NCBI GenBank assembly: GCA_025928335.1
Contig: JAICJQ010000002.1
Span: 1 to 64,000, forward strand
Direction of reading: 5' to 3'
Source of the DNA: Gemmatimonadaceae bacterium
GTDB taxonomy: Bacteria > Gemmatimonadota > Gemmatimonadetes > Gemmatimonadales > Gemmatimonadaceae
Length of the DNA: 64,000 nt
In this document: positions 9,678 through 18,714 of the stretch, piece after piece
Position numbering within the stretch: the stretch's first letter is position 1
Layout: every line of letters begins with the position of its first letter
Notes under the pieces: model-generated
The model's database searches: none
Told to the model about the DNA's origin: nothing
What the model saw: only the letters and a program-made list of their open reading frames with translations
Program-made: the position numbers and the translations under genes

Positions 9678-11029
9678 GGTTGCGGCCCCATGCCGAGCAG
9701 TGATCGGGCGGTGAGTCCGAGTACGCGGCGATTGTCCGGCGACAAGAGGACGCCCACCACGCGCGGTCGTCCAACGATGTATTTGTTGGCGTATGCCGTG
9801 AGATCGCTGCGCCGCTGCTTCGCCATCGTGTCGACGTATCCGTAGAAGTAGTCGAGCCCCGTCACCGCCCACCAGAAGCCGAGCTGGTGCGCGAATCCCG
9901 ACGCTCGCTCTAGTCCAAGCTCGGTACCGACGATGCGCCGACGCTTGATCGCCGCGAGGTCGTCGTCCGAGAAGTACGTGGTATCACCGAGCTTCCCAAT
10001 CTCGTCGCGCAGCGCCTTGATGGCTTCGGTGAAGTGCTCAGGCGATGTCTCGCCGGCGATCGTAATCGGTCCCACGTGGTTGAGCGTGTAATAGTTCACG
10101 GTGATCGATTCAAACAACCCACTGTCCACGAGCCGCCGCTGGAACCGCGATCCCGGCTGGTTCAAGACGTCGGAGAACACGTCTGCCGCGTACGTTGCCG
10201 CCTGATCTTTGGTCGCGCTCGGACCCTGCCACTGGAACATCACCACGATGCTTCCGATTGGCTGCTCGACGATCACCGCGGTGTCTTTGGGCAGTGGCGG
10301 CGGATCCGGGATCGCCTCGGCGGCGAATGGGTCGGCGCCGCGCGCCCAGCCGCTGAAAACGCTGCGGGCCATACCGAATGCACGATCGGGGGCGACGTCA
10401 CCGGTTACGATAATCGCCGTGTTATTGGGGACGTAGTACCGCTGCTTGATTGCTTGCATCTTGGCAGGCGTCGTGGTCTGAATGATGTTCCGCTCACCGA
10501 GCGGATTCTTTCGACTCCACTCCGTCGTCCAAAGCGCTTGGCCCATGGCGCGGCTGAACCCGAACATCGGATTGGATTCGTTTCGGTCATATTCGCCGAT
10601 AACAACCTGGCGTTCACGTTCGAGCTCGTCCGGCCGGAACAGCGGGTTGACCAGAGCCGCCGCGAGAAACCGCATGCCCCCCTCGATGCTATCCGCGGGG
10701 ACGGTGAGGTAATAGTTCACTCTTTCTTCGCTCGTCGTTCCATTGAACTCGGCGCCGAGTTCTGAGGCTTTGGCGACGAACTGGTCGGTCATCGGGTATT
10801 CTTTGTTCGCCTTGAAGAACATGTGCTCGTACAAGTGCGAAAGACCCGAGAACTCCGGCGCCTGAGTGAACGATCCGTTTTTCACATCAGCTTCGATCGT
10901 CACGAGGGGAACGCCGCGATTTTGCACGACGATGACTTCCAAGCCGTTCGGCAGAGTCGTCCGTTGGATGTGTCGCTCCAGCTCGGCCCGTTGCGCCATC
11001 ACGGCCGTTGGCAGAAGCAAAACGAACAT
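9674..11029 (-). CDS. M16 family zinc peptidase, signal peptide
   Basis: LSHLYEHMFFKANKEYP (HxxEH); MFVLLLPTAVMAQ signal sequence; likely ATG at 11029. Confidence 0.88.
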   Translation of the reverse strand: MFVLLLPTAVMAQRAELERHIQRTTLPNGLEVIVVQNRGVPLVTIEADVKNGSFTQAPEFSGLSHLYEHMFFKANKEYPMTDQFVAKASELGAEFNGTTSEERVNYYLTVPADSIEGGMRFLAAALVNPLFRPDELERERQVVIGEYDRNESNPMFGFSRAMGQALWTTEWSRKNPLGERNIIQTTTPAKMQAIKQRYYVPNNTAIIVTGDVAPDRAFGMARSVFSGWARGADPFAAEAIPDPPPLPKDTAVIVEQPIGSIVVMFQWQGPSATKDQAATYAADVFSDVLNQPGSRFQRRLVDSGLFESITVNYYTLNHVGPITIAGETSPEHFTEAIKALRDEIGKLGDTTYFSDDDLAAIKRRRIVGTELGLERASGFAHQLGFWWAVTGLDYFYGYVDTMAKQRRSDLTAYANKYIVGRPRVVGVLLSPDNRRVLGLTARSLLGMGPQP

Positions 11030-11049
11030 GATTTCTTTCAGTCTCGACA

Positions 11050-12006
11050 ATGGAATACTCCGATAAACTGAAACTCGACCGCCTCGCCGCGAGGCTCGAC
11101 GCGCGTTACCTGCGGCGCGACGAGCCAATCGGGCCATTTACGACGTTTCGAATCGGTGGACCGGCCGATTTGTTCTTCGAGGCAACGTCCGGTGATTCGC
11201 TTGCGAATGCCGTGCTCGCGGCGCGCGACCTCGACGTACCGTACTTCGTTCTTGGCTTGGGTGCCAACATCTTGGTCGGCGACCGTGGATTCCGCGGACT
11301 GGTGATCCGGAATACCGCTCGTCACCACGAGTTCCGCGAGGATGGAGAACAGTGCGTCTTGTGGACTGAAAGCGGCGCGGTCGTGAAAGACCTGATTCAG
11401 GAATCAGTCTCGCGTGGTTGGTCGGGGCTCGAGCACTACGTGGGCATTCCCAGCACGGTCGGCGGCGCGATTTGGCAGAACCTGCACTTTCTCGCGCCCG
11501 CCCCCGATCGGGCGCGGACCATGTTCATCGCCGAGGTCTTCGACACGTGCGAGATCCTTTCCGAAGAAGGAAAGCGCCGCATCGTCGATTCGACTTACGT
11601 GGGCTTCGGCTATGACGACACGGTCTTTCATCACCGACGCGACATAATCCTCTCCGCCACCTTCCGATTGGCCCGCGCCGACCAGGCTGTGCTGCATCGG
11701 ATCATGCAGGAAAACTTGAGCTGGCGCGGCGGAAAGCACCCGTGGCTGGACTGGCATCCGAGCGCGGGGTCGATCTTCAAGAAGATCGAGGGTGTGGGGG
11801 CGGGCCGTCTTGTGGACCAGTGCGGATTAAAAGGTCGTCGCGAAGGCGACGCGCAGATATCGCACATTCATGCCAACATCATGGTCAATCTCGGACATGC
11901 GAGCGCCGCAGACGTCCGACGCTTGATCACGATCGCGCAACAGGCCGTCGAAACGCAACACGGCGTTCACCTCGAGCCTGAGATCGGATTCATCGGCGAA
12001 TTTTAG
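11050..12006 (+). CDS. murB: UDP-N-acetylenolpyruvoylglucosamine reductase
   Basis: TTFRIGGPADLFFE, VLGLGANILVGDRGFRGLVI, IPSTVGGAIWQN, SAGSIFKK. Confidence 0.92.
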   Translation: MEYSDKLKLDRLAARLDARYLRRDEPIGPFTTFRIGGPADLFFEATSGDSLANAVLAARDLDVPYFVLGLGANILVGDRGFRGLVIRNTARHHEFREDGEQCVLWTESGAVVKDLIQESVSRGWSGLEHYVGIPSTVGGAIWQNLHFLAPAPDRARTMFIAEVFDTCEILSEEGKRRIVDSTYVGFGYDDTVFHHRRDIILSATFRLARADQAVLHRIMQENLSWRGGKHPWLDWHPSAGSIFKKIEGVGAGRLVDQCGLKGRREGDAQISHIHANIMVNLGHASAADVRRLITIAQQAVETQHGVHLEPEIGFIGEF

Positions 12007-12010
12007 GCAA

Positions 12011-14155
12011 CTAAAAGAGCGCCCCGAAACCGATGGTGAAACGCCATGGGGCGGTGTGGTCGAGCGGGCGGGCGGCGCCGACGTGCAGCAAGTCGCTGAA
12101 CAGGCTCATGCCGGCGCCGACGGTGGTCCGGATGCGATCGGTCGGTCGTGAGACCGGCTCGCCCGTCTCCGTCGTCCCGAGTTGCATCGCCGCTCGTCGC
12201 GCCGCGTCGGACGACAACTCCGACCACGCGCCTTCCACGCTTGCCACGATTCCCGGACTGACGCCCGGCAACATCAGCGTGCGACCGGCGTGGATGGGCC
12301 TTTCCCAGATGCCGAGCCGGTAGCTGGCAAAGGACCGAAACACGACGGCCCGGTCACCGGCGAATTCCTTGTAGGAGTATCCGGGCAACGACTCGGTGCC
12401 GCCCAGTTCGAACACCACCTGCGGTGGAAGCACGTCCCCAAACGCCGCACCGGCGTCGGTGTGCGCAACCAGCGAGAGGTTCCCGAAGTAACGCCGTGCC
12501 GACAAGGCTGCTTCGACGCGTTGCCACGCCAGTTGTCCATCGGCAATCTCATAGTGCACGCGGGCACCCACCCCCGGATGCAAGAAGTCTCCCGTGACGC
12601 TCGGGTGCCATTCGAGATCGGCAGAGGCCTTTGCGTAGCCCCCGCTTGCCGCGCCGCGATTTGCTTCGAACGCGCGAGTGGACAACAAACCATGGCGGAG
12701 TCGAGCCGGCTCAGCGTGGTCGGAGCCGATACCGAGTTGCGCGCTTGCGATCGCCGTTTCCGCTCCGCCTACGATTGACGTCAGAGACAACGCGAGCGTA
12801 CGACGGTCGACATAGTCGTAATTGTCGGCCGAGCCGATCGCCGCAGCGAAGCCTGGATCGTCGCTGAGTGGCAGAGTGAAGTCGTTCGTGCTTTCGAGCG
12901 TTCGTTCGGCGCGGAGGGTAGCGAGCTCTCTGCCGCGACGCATCGATACATGCGCGCCTCCGCGCGCCGTTTGTTCGCTGAACGCCCACCCCGCGCTGAC
13001 GCCGGCCGAGATCCCTGGCGCCGCCGAGCGGAAGTCGATCGTTGGTTCGAGGCCGATGAACAGGCCCTCGACTCGATTGAATCGGATGTACTTTGACGCG
13101 CGCGTAGAAAACAGTTCGAAGCGCGCCGGACCATCAGTTCGCCACGCGTCCGGTGCCATGTCGGCGAAATCGTCGGAGTGCACATTGCCACTCTGAACGC
13201 CGAGCTCGCGATTCCAATCGGCGAACCGGCTCGCGCTGTCTCCCTGCGCCCACGACACGATCACACGCCGCGTGACGCCCGCGTCAGTCACGCCGTTCGT
13301 CGAATCCGTCACCGTGATGTCGCTGATCGTCGAGACGACACGGAAGACGGGGCGCGTTTGTCCGAAGAACGGGAAGCTCGTCTGAAATTCGGTTCGCTGC
13401 GACGCGGGCAGCCAGTACTTCCCGTCAACCTCCGCGTTGACGAACTCGACGTACGCCGCTGCTGCAATGCCGGTCAGGCGCGCGACGCGACTCGGCTTTC
13501 GATTCTCGCCGCCCGCGATGCCGAACCGGCCGCGCATGCGAACAATCTGGTAGTGATCGGCGTCGAGATCGATCTCTCCATCGAAAACACCCCAGCGCGA
13601 GTTGCCGAGAACGTTTGGGGTGACGCGCACACGCGCTATCGGAACGTTTCGCGTCCCGATGCGAAGAGTCGTTACAGTATCTCCGCCCGAAAACCTATAA
13701 AAACGCTCGCGATCGGTGGCGAAGGGATGGACCGCGACAAGGGTGTCGCTTCGACTCGTCATCGCGAAATAGACGCCGAGCGATAGTCGTTCGCCGTACA
13801 ACGTTGGAACCGTCCACGCGCGAATAATGCTCAGCGCTGAGTACGGCACCCCAACGTTCTGCGATCGATAGCCGAGAATGTGAAGCGCGTATTGCCCGTC
13901 GCGCGACCAGCGGCCCTCGGAAGCGATCTGCTCGATCTCCGCGCTATGCTCTCGGCCTAACGTGTCGCGGATGATGAGTGCCGTCTCTGTCTCAATATGA
14001 CTGCGGTAGCCGCGCAGGCTCGCCGGCGGCAGTCGATTGGAGTCGGCGGCCATCCCGATCATCCGGCGGAGCGCTTCGGAGCTGTAGACGTTCGTGTCCC
14101 GAGGGGCGCCCTGTGTTGCCGCCAGCTGCGCTAGAACTACAAGCAATGGCAGCAC
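12011..14155 (-). CDS. Putative outer-membrane beta-barrel / surface-antigen-like protein
   Basis: Signal-like N-terminus; DUF5686/BamA-like organisation inferred from an extracellular domain followed by repetitive amphipathic strands; LFELGGTESLPGYSYKEFAGDRAV. Confidence 0.55.
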   Translation of the reverse strand: MLPLLVVLAQLAATQGAPRDTNVYSSEALRRMIGMAADSNRLPPASLRGYRSHIETETALIIRDTLGREHSAEIEQIASEGRWSRDGQYALHILGYRSQNVGVPYSALSIIRAWTVPTLYGERLSLGVYFAMTSRSDTLVAVHPFATDRERFYRFSGGDTVTTLRIGTRNVPIARVRVTPNVLGNSRWGVFDGEIDLDADHYQIVRMRGRFGIAGGENRKPSRVARLTGIAAAAYVEFVNAEVDGKYWLPASQRTEFQTSFPFFGQTRPVFRVVSTISDITVTDSTNGVTDAGVTRRVIVSWAQGDSASRFADWNRELGVQSGNVHSDDFADMAPDAWRTDGPARFELFSTRASKYIRFNRVEGLFIGLEPTIDFRSAAPGISAGVSAGWAFSEQTARGGAHVSMRRGRELATLRAERTLESTNDFTLPLSDDPGFAAAIGSADNYDYVDRRTLALSLTSIVGGAETAIASAQLGIGSDHAEPARLRHGLLSTRAFEANRGAASGGYAKASADLEWHPSVTGDFLHPGVGARVHYEIADGQLAWQRVEAALSARRYFGNLSLVAHTDAGAAFGDVLPPQVVFELGGTESLPGYSYKEFAGDRAVVFRSFASYRLGIWERPIHAGRTLMLPGVSPGIVASVEGAWSELSSDAARRAAMQLGTTETGEPVSRPTDRIRTTVGAGMSLFSDLLHVGAARPLDHTAPWRFTIGFGALF

Positions 14156-14161
14156 GGCGGA

Positions 14162-16108
14162 TCAGGCGACCGGACCCGCGATTGTTTCGAGTGCCTCGGT
14201 CGCGGCCCCCCATTCCTCCAGCAGCGTGTCCAGTTCCGCCTTCAGCAGATCGAGCCGCGCGCCCAACGTTTTTGCCGTTGATATTCCGTCGGCGGCGGTG
14301 TACAGCTCCGGATTCTCGAGCTTCGCCGTGATGTCCGTGATCTCTCGTTCGACGTTGTGAATTTGTGTTTCGAGCTCACCGACGCGCTCTTGGGCGATTC
14401 GCAGCGCCGAGCGGGACGATCGATCGCGTTGCTCGCGACGTTCAGTTCGCCGCCGTTCTTGCACGCGACGAAGAGCCTCGTCCTCGGATGCTTGAACCGC
14501 CGCCGCGTGTTCACGCTCGGACGACACGATTTCCCATTCGCCGAACGAACCGTCGAATTCCGTAAGTCGCTGGTCGTGAATGATCCAAAGCTTCGTCGTT
14601 AGCGACCGCAAAAGCTCGCGGTCATGACTGACGAGAAGAACGCTGCCGTCATAGCTCGCCACCGCATCCTCCAGCGCTTCGATCGACTCGACGTCCAGGT
14701 GGTTCGTCGGCTCGTCGAGAATCAGAAGGTTGGCGCGACTGAGCACGAGCATCGCCAGGCCGATTCGAGCGCGCTCGCCTCCTGAGAGGCTCTCGGCGCG
14801 GCGCTGTACCTCGTCGCCCGAGAAGCCGAATCTTCCGAGGTGCCCTTGGATCATGCGACGATCCCATGTTGGCCGAAGATCGCCAATGGCGTCGTAGAGA
14901 GTCTTGTCGAGGGGCACCTGCGTGAGATCCTGGCGATAGTAGCCCACGCTGATACCGGACCCGACGCGAATTGTCCCGTCCCCTGTCGGGTGCTCGCCCA
15001 CGATGGCGCGGACGAGGGTCGATTTTCCCGAGCCGTTCGGGCCAAGGAGGCCTACCCGATCGCCCCGCATGACGGTGGTGGTTACGTCCGTCACGAGAAG
15101 CCGACTACCCACGCTGATACCTGCTTTGTCGGCGGCGATGACGCGGTCGCCGCCCCGCTCAGCGATCTCGAAGCGAATTCCCATCGATTCCGCGTCGCCG
15201 AGCGGTGCGCTCAGACGCGGCAGCCGTTCGAGACGCTTTCGCCGACCTTTGGCTTGCTTGCTGTTTTGGCCGGCGAGGTTCCGCGCGATGTAGTCTTGCT
15301 CCGCCGCGATGCGGCGCTGTTGCTGGTCGAATTGGCGTTGTTGCGTCAGTCGCGCAAGTGTACGCTGCTCGACGAACGACTCGTATCCTCCCACGTACGG
15401 CGTCGCGATGTGGCCATCGAGATGCAGGACGTGATCTACGACAGCTGACAAGAATGCTCGATCGTGGCTGATGAGCAGTACCGTCGCCGTCGCACGCGTG
15501 AGATAGTCCTCGAGCCAACGTGTCGTCTCCAGATCGAGGTGATTCGTCGGCTCGTCGAGCAGTAGAACGTCGGCCGGACTTACGAGCTGGCGTGCCAGCC
15601 CCAAGCGTCCGCGCTCTCCGCCGCTGAGGTGCGCCACCGGCCTCTCTCTCGCGGCGGCAGGATCGAATCCGAGTCCGTGGAGGACGGCGTCCACGCGAGG
15701 CGCGATGGTATAGCCGCCTTCCCGTTCGAAGCGTTCGAGGTCGCGTCCGTACCGGGCCAGCGCTTGTTCGTTCGAGTCAGTTGCAAGCCGCAGAGCTTGT
15801 TCACTCAGCGAGCGTTCCAGCTGCAACAGCTCGGCAAATTGACCAGCCGCGGCCTCCCAGATTGTCGTTGCGTCACCGAAATCGCGATGTTGCTCCAACA
15901 ACGACACTTTCAGACCGGGTGACCGGGCGATTTCCCCGCGTGTGGGCTCGAGCTCACCAGTCAACAACCGAAACAAGCTCGTTTTTCCCGCTCCGTTGCG
16001 CCCGATGATACCCCATCGCTCTCCATCCGCCACCGTGAAGGAGACCTTCTCAAAGACTGTGGTGGCTCCGAACTCAAGACACACGCTCGCCATTGAGAGT
16101 TGCGTCAT
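14162..16108 (-). CDS. ABC-F family ATPase (Uup/Ettd-like)
   Basis: Two NBDs: GRNGAGKTS, LSGGERGRLGLARQLV, LLLDEPTNHLDLET; GPNGSGKST, LSGGERARIGLAM, LILDEPTNHLDVES. Confidence 0.92.
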   Translation of the reverse strand: MTQLSMASVCLEFGATTVFEKVSFTVADGERWGIIGRNGAGKTSLFRLLTGELEPTRGEIARSPGLKVSLLEQHRDFGDATTIWEAAAGQFAELLQLERSLSEQALRLATDSNEQALARYGRDLERFEREGGYTIAPRVDAVLHGLGFDPAAARERPVAHLSGGERGRLGLARQLVSPADVLLLDEPTNHLDLETTRWLEDYLTRATATVLLISHDRAFLSAVVDHVLHLDGHIATPYVGGYESFVEQRTLARLTQQRQFDQQQRRIAAEQDYIARNLAGQNSKQAKGRRKRLERLPRLSAPLGDAESMGIRFEIAERGGDRVIAADKAGISVGSRLLVTDVTTTVMRGDRVGLLGPNGSGKSTLVRAIVGEHPTGDGTIRVGSGISVGYYRQDLTQVPLDKTLYDAIGDLRPTWDRRMIQGHLGRFGFSGDEVQRRAESLSGGERARIGLAMLVLSRANLLILDEPTNHLDVESIEALEDAVASYDGSVLLVSHDRELLRSLTTKLWIIHDQRLTEFDGSFGEWEIVSSEREHAAAVQASEDEALRRVQERRRTERREQRDRSSRSALRIAQERVGELETQIHNVEREITDITAKLENPELYTAADGISTAKTLGARLDLLKAELDTLLEEWGAATEALETIAGPVA

Positions 16109-16452
16109 TTCGCGACCCAAATCTTCCATTCAGCTTCGGCAAGCCCGACGGTCAGCAGATTGCCGAAACGGACGAGTGGCATCCGGAGGAGCAGGGGGTC
16201 GTCGATCAGCCTTTCGACCCAACGGCCGCTCGAGTGTTGCGAGCTACGCAGCCCCAGTTCCTGATAGCGTTTGGAGTCTTGATCGACCAGTCGATCCACT
16301 CCGAAGCGCCGCACAAACCGGTGGAGCTCGCCGGGAGACGGTGCGCGCTCTTGGAAATCTACGAAGTGAACCTTGACGCGCCGCTCGGCGAAGAATCGCA
16401 GGGCCTTTCGCGTGTCGGCGCTCTTCTTCCAGCCGAAAACTTGAACTTCCAT
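16105..16452 (-). CDS. ArsC/Spx-fold protein without cysteine
   Basis: MEVQVFGWKKSADTRKALRFFAERRVKVHFVDFQERAPSPGEL, Spx/ArsC-like; ATGA overlap with the ABC-F gene. Confidence 0.7.
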   Translation of the reverse strand: MEVQVFGWKKSADTRKALRFFAERRVKVHFVDFQERAPSPGELHRFVRRFGVDRLVDQDSKRYQELGLRSSQHSSGRWVERLIDDPLLLRMPLVRFGNLLTVGLAEAEWKIWVAK

Positions 16453-16471
16453 CGGTACGGGCGAGGCGTTA

Positions 16472-17524
16472 TTGATCGCCGGGAGAAGACAGGGAGACGG
16501 ATTCTTGGGCGGCAGAAGCGAACATACCTACCATCCCGCGTGGTGGGTACCTGGCGGACATGCGCAGACGCTGTGGGCGAAATTCTTTCGTCGGCATCGT
16601 CCGCTGCATGCGCGCCGTGAACGTTGGTCAACGCGCGACGGCGATTTCGTCGATGTGTACCGGATAGACGCCGACCCTCGCGCTCCGCGTCTAGTTCTTC
16701 TTCACGGACTGGAGGGTACGGTACGGTCGCATTATGTCGGTGGTTTCTTTCGGGAGGCTCGACGTCGCGGGTGGGGTGCGGAACTGCTCATTTTTCGGGG
16801 TTGCGGCGACGAGCCGAATATCGCCCCGCGCTTCTACCACTCCGGGGAGACGGCCGATCTCGCGTTCGTCATGGATCGAATTCGAGATGAGTATCCGGCG
16901 GCGCCCTTAGCGCTCGCCGGGGTTTCCCTCGGCGGTAACGTTCTGTTGAAATACCTCGGCGAGGTCGGAGAAGGCGTCTGCGACTACGTTGCGGCCGCGG
17001 CCGCCATTTCGGTTCCCTTCGACCTTGAACGGGGCGCGCGGTTTATCGGGCGGGGGTTCTCCAGAATATACGATCGCCATTTCCTGCAGTCGCTTCGTCG
17101 AAAGGCGTTGGACAAGCTGAGTCGCTATCCGAAGCTTTTCGATCGGGCCGCCCTGCTTCGCGCCGCGAATATCTACGAGTTCGACGACGCAGTAACAGCT
17201 CCCGTTCACGGCTTTACCGACGCACACGATTACTACAGTCGCTCGAGTTCGATCACGTTTCTCGATCGAATTCGCGTACCCACCCTTTTGCTGAGTGCGG
17301 TCGACGATCCGTTTTTGCCGGCGGAGGTCCTGGATGAGGTGCGTTCGATCGGCGCGTCGAATCACGCCCTACAACTCGAATTCACTCCACACGGCGGACA
17401 CGTCGGTTTCGTCGCGGGACGTGTGCCCTGGCGGCCATTCTATTACGCCGAGTGGCGCGCCTGCGAGTTTATCGCGTCGCGGCTCGGCACTTTTGAGTTG
17501 AACCTTTTTCCGTCATTCCCATGA
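16472..17524 (+). CDS. Alpha/beta hydrolase, YheT family
   Basis: TYHPAWWVPGGHAQTLWAKFFRR, LLHGLEGTVRSHYV, LAGVSLGGNVLLKYLGE, HGGHVGF. Confidence 0.9.
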   Translation: MIAGRRQGDGFLGGRSEHTYHPAWWVPGGHAQTLWAKFFRRHRPLHARRERWSTRDGDFVDVYRIDADPRAPRLVLLHGLEGTVRSHYVGGFFREARRRGWGAELLIFRGCGDEPNIAPRFYHSGETADLAFVMDRIRDEYPAAPLALAGVSLGGNVLLKYLGEVGEGVCDYVAAAAAISVPFDLERGARFIGRGFSRIYDRHFLQSLRRKALDKLSRYPKLFDRAALLRAANIYEFDDAVTAPVHGFTDAHDYYSRSSSITFLDRIRVPTLLLSAVDDPFLPAEVLDEVRSIGASNHALQLEFTPHGGHVGFVAGRVPWRPFYYAEWRACEFIASRLGTFELNLFPSFP

Positions 17525-18045
17525 CAGGCGTGTACCTGTTGGCGTTCATCGGCGGGCTGATGCTCGCCGTGAGGATCATGATTCGCGGAGTCGAGCGCCC
17601 AGCCGAAAGTCGTTCGTCCCACGAGCGGTCATTTCGGCTGTCGCCAGCTGTCCTCTCGGTGTCCGGCATCGTGTTTGGCTTGACGGGCTATCTGCTAAAG
17701 GCACGGCTGTCAGGAGCCGCAGTCTTTGTGTGGAGTGCCGGGCTCGGTTGCCTTGCGGCTCTCGCGACGGCACGGCTTGTGACGAGATGGTGGGCCGCGG
17801 TTCCGGAGCATGACGTCGACGACGAGCGCTACGTCCTTCAGGGGCACATCGCTCGCGTGACGAAAAGCATTCGTCCACAGGTTGACGGGGAAGTGGCTTT
17901 CGAGGTCGAAGGCGAACGTCACGTTTTGCGAGCCCGTGGAATCGACCACGGATCGCTGGAAGTCGAAACGGAAGTTGTCATCGAGCGCATCGAGGACGAA
18001 GTGGCGTTCGTCGAGGCATGGGCCGAGGTCGAGAAGCGGCTGTAG
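17521..18045 (+). CDS. Membrane protein, possibly NfeD-like C-terminal domain
   Basis: Three N-terminal TM segments then a small beta-rich domain; ATGA coupled to the upstream gene. Confidence 0.5.
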   Translation: MTGVYLLAFIGGLMLAVRIMIRGVERPAESRSSHERSFRLSPAVLSVSGIVFGLTGYLLKARLSGAAVFVWSAGLGCLAALATARLVTRWWAAVPEHDVDDERYVLQGHIARVTKSIRPQVDGEVAFEVEGERHVLRARGIDHGSLEVETEVVIERIEDEVAFVEAWAEVEKRL

Positions 18046-18054
18046 GAGGGTGAT

Positions 18055-18330
18055 ATGTGGGACGCCGTTCTATGTATCCTGATCATCGGCGGGTTCTTCG
18101 TGTTGCGGGCAGTCCTTGCCACGGTGTTTTTCTACTATTTGTTGCCCGAAGGCGATAGGTGCCCGAACTGTGACGCCCCGACGCTTCGAATGGCCTCTCG
18201 CGGTTGGAATTTGTTCTTCCCGAAGTTTCGCACGAGCTGGTGCTATGAATGTGGGTGGCACGGTTTGCTTCGCCATGGTCCGATAACGCCTGCGCCGTCG
18301 ACTAGTGAATTGACGAAGCACCGCCACTAG
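18055..18330 (+). CDS. Small membrane protein with zinc-ribbon motif
   Basis: N-terminal TM; CPNC...CYEC. Confidence 0.5.
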   Translation: MWDAVLCILIIGGFFVLRAVLATVFFYYLLPEGDRCPNCDAPTLRMASRGWNLFFPKFRTSWCYECGWHGLLRHGPITPAPSTSELTKHRH

Positions 18331-18709
18331 TGTCGTCCGAATGTGCGCCGGCGAACAACTGGAGCCACTCCGGCCAGTTCCCGCTGAGCTCGAAAAAATC
18401 GTCGAAATACGTGAAGCCGGCAGCCTCGAGGTCCCCGATAAAGTCGGCGAGAGCGTCCGCCCCAGCGTAAATCGGGCCGAGGACGACAAGCCCGGCTTCC
18501 ACGCGAAACTCGTCGGCGGTCAGCTGAAGCCGCTCGTCGATCTCACGGCGCTCGAGTCCGCGAGCCTCGTACGCCGCTCGTCGTATGACGAGAACCGGCG
18601 CCCCGCTGGGAATGTTTAGTGGCACGCAAGGCCTCTCGTGATTTGAATCGAGAATATAGGACCAAGCGTTCGAGCTTTCGCGCTGCGATTCGCGGTCCGT
18701 AGGTTTCAA
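18302..18709 (-). CDS. Conserved-looking hypothetical protein (true start probably internal)
   Basis: VPLNIPSGAPVLVIRRAAYEARGLERREIDERLQL; convergent 29-bp overlap with previous gene. Confidence 0.5.
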   Translation of the reverse strand: MKPTDRESQRESSNAWSYILDSNHERPCVPLNIPSGAPVLVIRRAAYEARGLERREIDERLQLTADEFRVEAGLVVLGPIYAGADALADFIGDLEAAGFTYFDDFFELSGNWPEWLQLFAGAHSDDTSGGASSIH

Positions 18710-18714
18710 CCACT

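Noticed and set aside
10073-10078. CACGTG-containing sites outside the parA upstream region (e.g. TCCCACGTGGTT near 10073, TGCCACGTGCGA near 27900) considered as extra parS
   Set aside because: They lack the full GTGCCACGTGGCAC palindrome; the hexamer alone is expected by chance
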